DNA from: Fen-1077 sp050014355
Lineage (GTDB): Bacteria > Chloroflexota > Dehalococcoidia > Dehalococcoidales > RBG-16-60-22
Assembly (NCBI GenBank): GCA_050014355.1
Contig: JBEKDL010000019.1
Span: 1 to 26,201, forward strand
Reading direction: 5' to 3'
Length of the DNA: 26,201 nt
Made by a program: the position numbers and the translations under genes. Position 1 is the stretch's first letter; each line of letters opens with the position of its first letter. The notes below the pieces were generated by a model that was not told the DNA's origin, made no database searches, and saw only the letters and a list, made by a program, of their open reading frames with translations. Shown here piece after piece: positions 22,713 to 26,201 of this stretch.

Positions 22713-23768
22713 ATGAACGAGAATGAATATCTAGCTAAAACGGTAAACGAACAGCTCGAAGCCGGTCGGCCGCTCGTGCTGATATCTATCATGAGCCTGC
22801 AGGGCTCGACGCCCCGGCACAGCGGCACGAAAATGGTGGTAGGGGCCGACGGGAAATGCTACGGCACCATCGGCGGCAGCCTGATAGAAGCTACCGCCAT
22901 CCGGGAATCTCGAGACGTTTTATCTTCCGCGAAATCTAAAATCCTATCCTATAAGCTTTCCGGAAAGGACGCCGCGGCTCCCGGCATGATTTGCGGCGGC
23001 AAAGCCGAGCTGCTGCTGGACTACCTTTCGGAATCGGCGGAAAACCGGGAATTTTCCGCGCGCTGGCGGGAGGCTGTTTCCCTGGGGAACGACTTCTACG
23101 TTTTAACGCATCTGAAGGGCGCCGATAGCGCCCTGAAAATACTGGGGCATGCCATCCTTCATCGGGATGGCCATGTCTTCGGCGCTTCATTGACAGCGTC
23201 CGACATCGAAAAGCTCAAGCCCGAACTTCATACTGTCTCAACGACGGCTACATTACCTCTCGGGGATACCCGGGTGATGGTCGACCGAATACGCAAATTA
23301 AAGACCGTATACTGCTTCGGGGCAGGCCATGTGGCAGTACCGACGGCTCACCTGGCGGCGCTGGCAGGCTTCCGCGTGGTGGTCATCGATGACCGGCCGG
23401 AATTCGCCAGTATGGAACGCTTCCCGGAGGCAGCTAATATCCATGTTATCCAGGATTTCAAATATGCTTTAGCCGGAACAGAAATAGACCCTGATTCCTT
23501 CATCGTTATCGTTACCCGCGGCCACCAGCACGACCGGACGGTCCTGGAACAGGCTTTAAAAACTTCGGCCGGTTACATCGGTATGATTAGCAGCCGTCGT
23601 AAGAAAGAGGCCATTTTCCAGGCGCTGATAGCGCAGGGCGTTAAAAAAGAGCAACTGGAAAAGGTGCACTCTCCCATCGGCATAGACATCGGGGGAGAAA
23701 CGCCGGAAGAAATCGCCATAAGCATCGTGGCGGAACTAATCAGCGTGCGGAGCAAGCAATCAGCGTGA
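22713..23768 (+). CDS. XdhC/CoxI family Mo-cofactor insertion protein, 351 aa
   Basis: Chaperone that binds the molybdenum cofactor and helps its sulfuration and insertion into xanthine-dehydrogenase-type enzymes. The N-terminal CoxI domain has VLISIMSLQGSTPRHSGTKM, GTIGGSLIEA and MICGGKAELLLDYL. The C-terminal Rossmann domain has CFGAGHVAVPTAHLAALAG, VVIDDRPEFAS, GMISSRRKK and IGIDIGGETPEEIAISIVAEL. In Rhodobacter capsulatus XdhC works with a NifS-type desulfurase (NifS4), and a desulfurase gene lies three genes upstream here. It starts 88 bp after the hydroxylase and overlaps the next gene by 4 bp (GTGA). Confidence 0.93.
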   Translation: MNENEYLAKTVNEQLEAGRPLVLISIMSLQGSTPRHSGTKMVVGADGKCYGTIGGSLIEATAIRESRDVLSSAKSKILSYKLSGKDAAAPGMICGGKAELLLDYLSESAENREFSARWREAVSLGNDFYVLTHLKGADSALKILGHAILHRDGHVFGASLTASDIEKLKPELHTVSTTATLPLGDTRVMVDRIRKLKTVYCFGAGHVAVPTAHLAALAGFRVVVIDDRPEFASMERFPEAANIHVIQDFKYALAGTEIDPDSFIVIVTRGHQHDRTVLEQALKTSAGYIGMISSRRKKEAIFQALIAQGVKKEQLEKVHSPIGIDIGGETPEEIAISIVAELISVRSKQSA

Positions 23769-24886
23769 ACGCACGTTATGCGGCTATCGTCCTGGCCGGC
23801 GGATTCTCCACCCGCATGCAGCGCTTTAAACCCCTCCTCCCCCTGGGAAAAGAAACTGTAACCGACCACGTGATGGCAACTTTTTTAGATTGTGGTGTCG
23901 ATGTATTACTAGTAGTGGGCCACCGCCGGGACGAAATAGAGGCGGGCATTAAAAAACGCGATATTACCATTGTTTACAATCCCGATTACGAACAGGGAAT
24001 GTTCAGCTCGATTCAGGCCGGGATACGGCGCCTTCAAACCGCTCACATAGGATTTTTCATTCTGCCGGTAGACACACCGCTGGTGAGGCCGGCGACTATC
24101 AGGCGGCTGATGGCTGCGGCGGCGCAAAATCCAGGGAAGATTATTTATCCGGTGTTCGGCGGAAAAAGGGGGCATCCGCCTCTGGTTCCTTCCAGCCTGA
24201 TTCCGTCAATCCTGGGGTGGGGAAAAGGGGGCGGGCTCAAAGCCGTCCTTGGTTCACAAGACAAATTGGCGCTTGAACAGCCGGTGGCCGATAGCAATAT
24301 CCTCTTCGATATGGATACGCCGGATAATTACTCCGAACTGCTAAAACGCTTCCACCGCTACGAGGTGCCCACCGATGAAGAGTGCCGTGTCATACTGAAT
24401 GATATCTGCAAGGTAGCTCCGGATAGAATACGTCATAGCTTTAAAGTGGCTGAAGTCGCCGTCGCCATCGGGCAGGCGCTCAACGACTCCGGCTTTCCGG
24501 TTGATGCGGAGAGCGTGCGGATAGCCGCTATTTTACATGATATCGCTAAAGGACAACGTAAACACGATGCGGCCGGCGGTAAAATATTGCGCGAACTCGG
24601 CTTTGCTAAAGTCGGGGACATCGTGGCGGTACACTCCGATTTAGCGGGAGGGAACACTAATTTGCCTCTAGAGGGTAAAATAGTCTACCTGGCGGATAAA
24701 CTCGTCGACGGAGAGAAGCTGGTCACTATTGAAGAACGCTACAGCTCGACAATCCGGCACCTGGGCCGAACATTTGAAATTCAATCCGCCATCGCAGAGC
24801 GCTTAAAGGTAGCTTTAAGTGTTAAACGGGAGCTCGATAAGCTCCTCGGCCATCCTCTGGAAGAGATTATCTCTCGGAACCGCTAG
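23765..24886 (+). CDS. MocA-like nucleotidyltransferase fused to an HD domain, 373 aa
   Basis: The N-terminal domain (1-195) is a MobA/MocA-type NTP transferase: LAGGFSTRMQRFKPLLPLG (signature and basic substrate residues), PVDTP with metal-binding Asp103, and GGKRGHPPLVP. MocA adds CMP to molybdopterin, which suits Mop-type enzymes. The C-terminal domain (205-373) is an HD phosphohydrolase fold with RH224SFKVAEVA, ILH258D259IAKGQ and D311, and its usual metal ligands seem intact. The HD part may hydrolyse a nucleotide or phosphate linked to the cofactor; this is inference. GTG start inside the xdhC stop codon, so translation is coupled. Confidence 0.9.
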   Translation: MNARYAAIVLAGGFSTRMQRFKPLLPLGKETVTDHVMATFLDCGVDVLLVVGHRRDEIEAGIKKRDITIVYNPDYEQGMFSSIQAGIRRLQTAHIGFFILPVDTPLVRPATIRRLMAAAAQNPGKIIYPVFGGKRGHPPLVPSSLIPSILGWGKGGGLKAVLGSQDKLALEQPVADSNILFDMDTPDNYSELLKRFHRYEVPTDEECRVILNDICKVAPDRIRHSFKVAEVAVAIGQALNDSGFPVDAESVRIAAILHDIAKGQRKHDAAGGKILRELGFAKVGDIVAVHSDLAGGNTNLPLEGKIVYLADKLVDGEKLVTIEERYSSTIRHLGRTFEIQSAIAERLKVALSVKRELDKLLGHPLEEIISRNR

Positions 24887-24972
24887 CAGGACAAGCTCCG
24901 TGATTTTCCAGGAAACTAACGCGGTTGAGCCTGTCCGGGAGGAATTGCGACCCATCAGCGTAGCTGCCATCA

Positions 24973-26001
24973 TCATGCCATGGAGCCCAGTTCATTAATC
25001 ATTAAGACCATTTCATTGAGACGTCCGGCGCTTTTCCTGTTGTAAGAGAACGCTATCCTGGGTTTCAGGCACAGGTCAGGTTCATCCACCTCTTCGGGCA
25101 GTGCGGGCGTTTTATATATCTTGCCCGACCTGACAAGGTCACGAAACTTATCGTTCAGCACTATTATATGGTCATCACGCAGCTCTTTTTCCAGCCTGAA
25201 GACTAGCCTGTTTCTAACCTGTCGCATCGAATGATAGGTTGAATAGTAAGACTTTATCCAGCCTGCCGCTTCTTCCGGGGAATGCATGACCCTGTAGAAG
25301 GACAGGTCTTCCGGCCTGATAAAGCCTCTCTCCAGCAGCTGCTGCCTGATGAACTGGCCCCAGGCTTCCCAGTAACGTTCGCCGGGAAGCTCCATAAGCA
25401 CCACCGGCATGGGCGGCGTCTTGCCTGTCTGGAGCAGTGTGAGGACCTCGAAGCCTTCATCGAGCGTGCCAAAACCGCCGGGGAACAGCGCTATCGCATC
25501 GGCTTCCATGACGAAGAATAATTTGCGGGTGAAAAAATACTTGAACGTGACCAGCTTGGGGTCATCCTGAATAACCCTGGCAGGCGCTTGCTCGGAAGGC
25601 AGGAGAATATTGACGCCAAAGCTGTTCTCTGGCCGGGCGCCTTCGATGCCAGCCCTCATTATACCTTCGGCCGCCCCGGTGATTACCATGAAGCCTTTCT
25701 CTGCCATCGAACGGCCGAACCTCACCGCCAGTTTATAATAAGGATTGCCCTGGGTCACCCGCGACGAGCCAAATATTGATACTTTGCGAATCGCCCGGTA
25801 TGGCTTGAAGACACAGGCGGCGTGCTGGAACTCGGCTACGGCCCGGTCTATTATCTTCAGGTCTAAAATATCCAGGTCACGGCACTTGAGGGCATTCACG
25901 ATTATATCTTTATAAAGGAATGAGCGCAGGTCTTTGCCTTCGGTTGTCAGGATTTCCTGTATTTCTTTAATTGCGTTTTCCGCACTATCCGAGTTTTCCA
26001 T
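24973..26001 (-). CDS. LOG-family (TIGR00730-type) Rossmann-fold protein, 342 aa
   Basis: It contains the LOG signature PGGFGTLDE (174-182) with the preceding FFTRKLFFVMEADAIALF, VSIFGSSRVTQGNPYYKLA and VITGAAEGIMRAGIEGA. LOG proteins are phosphoribohydrolases acting on cytokinin-type nucleotides or AMP; older databases call them lysine decarboxylase, which is not correct. The protein is longer than the usual 180-240 residues, with an extra 70-residue N-terminus and about 90 residues at the C-terminus (LVFRLEKELRDDHIIVLNDK), and such extended members are often of unknown substrate. It is convergent with the MocA-like gene, 86 bp between stops, where no terminator is clear. The Shine-Dalgarno is weak. 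Confidence 0.88.
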   Translation of the reverse strand: MENSDSAENAIKEIQEILTTEGKDLRSFLYKDIIVNALKCRDLDILDLKIIDRAVAEFQHAACVFKPYRAIRKVSIFGSSRVTQGNPYYKLAVRFGRSMAEKGFMVITGAAEGIMRAGIEGARPENSFGVNILLPSEQAPARVIQDDPKLVTFKYFFTRKLFFVMEADAIALFPGGFGTLDEGFEVLTLLQTGKTPPMPVVLMELPGERYWEAWGQFIRQQLLERGFIRPEDLSFYRVMHSPEEAAGWIKSYYSTYHSMRQVRNRLVFRLEKELRDDHIIVLNDKFRDLVRSGKIYKTPALPEEVDEPDLCLKPRIAFSYNRKSAGRLNEMVLMINELGSMA

Positions 26002-26201
26002 AGCCAGCTCTTTTCCCTTCTGATGTCCGACCCCGGTGGCGAATCAAGTCTTTTTAAAGCCGATGACGGACAAACCCATTCTAGCAGGGTGTTGAAAAAC
26101 GGGCGTTAAATCACTTATTTTCAATCCTTCTCACCTTTCTTGATGGTTTTAAGTCCTACTGCCTGGTTTCTGAAGCCTCCCGGAGAGGTTTTAGATAGCG
26201 C
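26002..26201. other. right-edge intergenic region
   Basis: 200 bp with no supported gene. It should contain the promoter of the minus-strand LOG-family gene, but I cannot point to convincing -35/-10 boxes. No repeat or RNA structure stands out. Confidence 0.4.

Noticed and set aside
21809..22828. A 339-codon open frame on the minus strand
   Set aside because: It lies antisense to the C-terminal catalytic part of the molybdenum hydroxylase, which has strong family motifs; long antisense frames are expected in GC-rich coding DNA.
24890..24955. Imperfect inverted repeat GGACAAGCTC/GAGCCTGTCC between the convergent MocA-like and LOG genes
   Set aside because: Long loop, one mismatch and no T-run on either strand; not convincing as a bidirectional terminator.
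1..26201. CRISPR arrays, rRNA genes, transposase genes, toxin-antitoxin pairs or known defence systems
   Set aside because: I looked for regularly spaced repeats and typical motifs and found none.

Overview
The window looks like chromosomal DNA from an anaerobic, mostly GC-rich bacterium. The gene mix suggests a Dehalococcoidia-like Chloroflexota: paired DegV proteins, an AprA-like flavoprotein with a dicluster ferredoxin, a UroD-superfamily protein, an ADP-forming acyl-CoA synthetase-like protein, a Mop-type molybdenum hydroxylase and a tRNA without encoded CCA. This assignment is inference from gene content; no rRNA or other phylogenetic marker is present.

Left end (1-2832): an AT-rich stretch holds several perfect inverted repeats and two unrecognised minus-strand genes. 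A plus-strand tyrosine recombinase follows, and its 3' end runs antisense into a minus-strand tRNA-Leu(UAG). The recombinase sits on the 3' side of the tRNA, the usual arrangement for an integrative element, so 1-2750 is probably the tRNA-proximal end of one. Its other end is not in the window.

2833-8902: a 47-residue membrane protein and a PadR regulator/HAAS membrane protein pair have separate promoters that share a 19-bp operator-like motif and a second 17-bp identical block. Two tandem DegV proteins follow, the first apparently starting at ACG. Then come a SnoaL/NTF2-like protein, a ModE-type DNA-binding protein with a candidate operator over its own promoter, and a DUF4349 lipoprotein carrying an inserted PKD domain, closed by a clear terminator.

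8945-17876: an AprA-like flavoprotein and its ferredoxin form a two-gene unit. On the minus strand lie an MBL-fold hydrolase, a degenerate receiver protein followed by a tandem universal stress protein, and a three-gene unit (UroD-like protein, acyl-CoA synthetase-like protein, D-2-hydroxyacid dehydrogenase). A short pilin-like gene lies on the plus strand.

18035-24886: a cysteine desulfurase, a cysteine-poor IscU-like protein, a Mop-type molybdenum hydroxylase without a FAD domain, XdhC, and a MocA-like nucleotidyltransferase fused to an HD domain are all on the plus strand. Together they look like one enzyme with its cofactor maturation set: sulfur supply, cytidylylation and Mo-cofactor insertion. 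A LOG-family protein closes the window on the minus strand.
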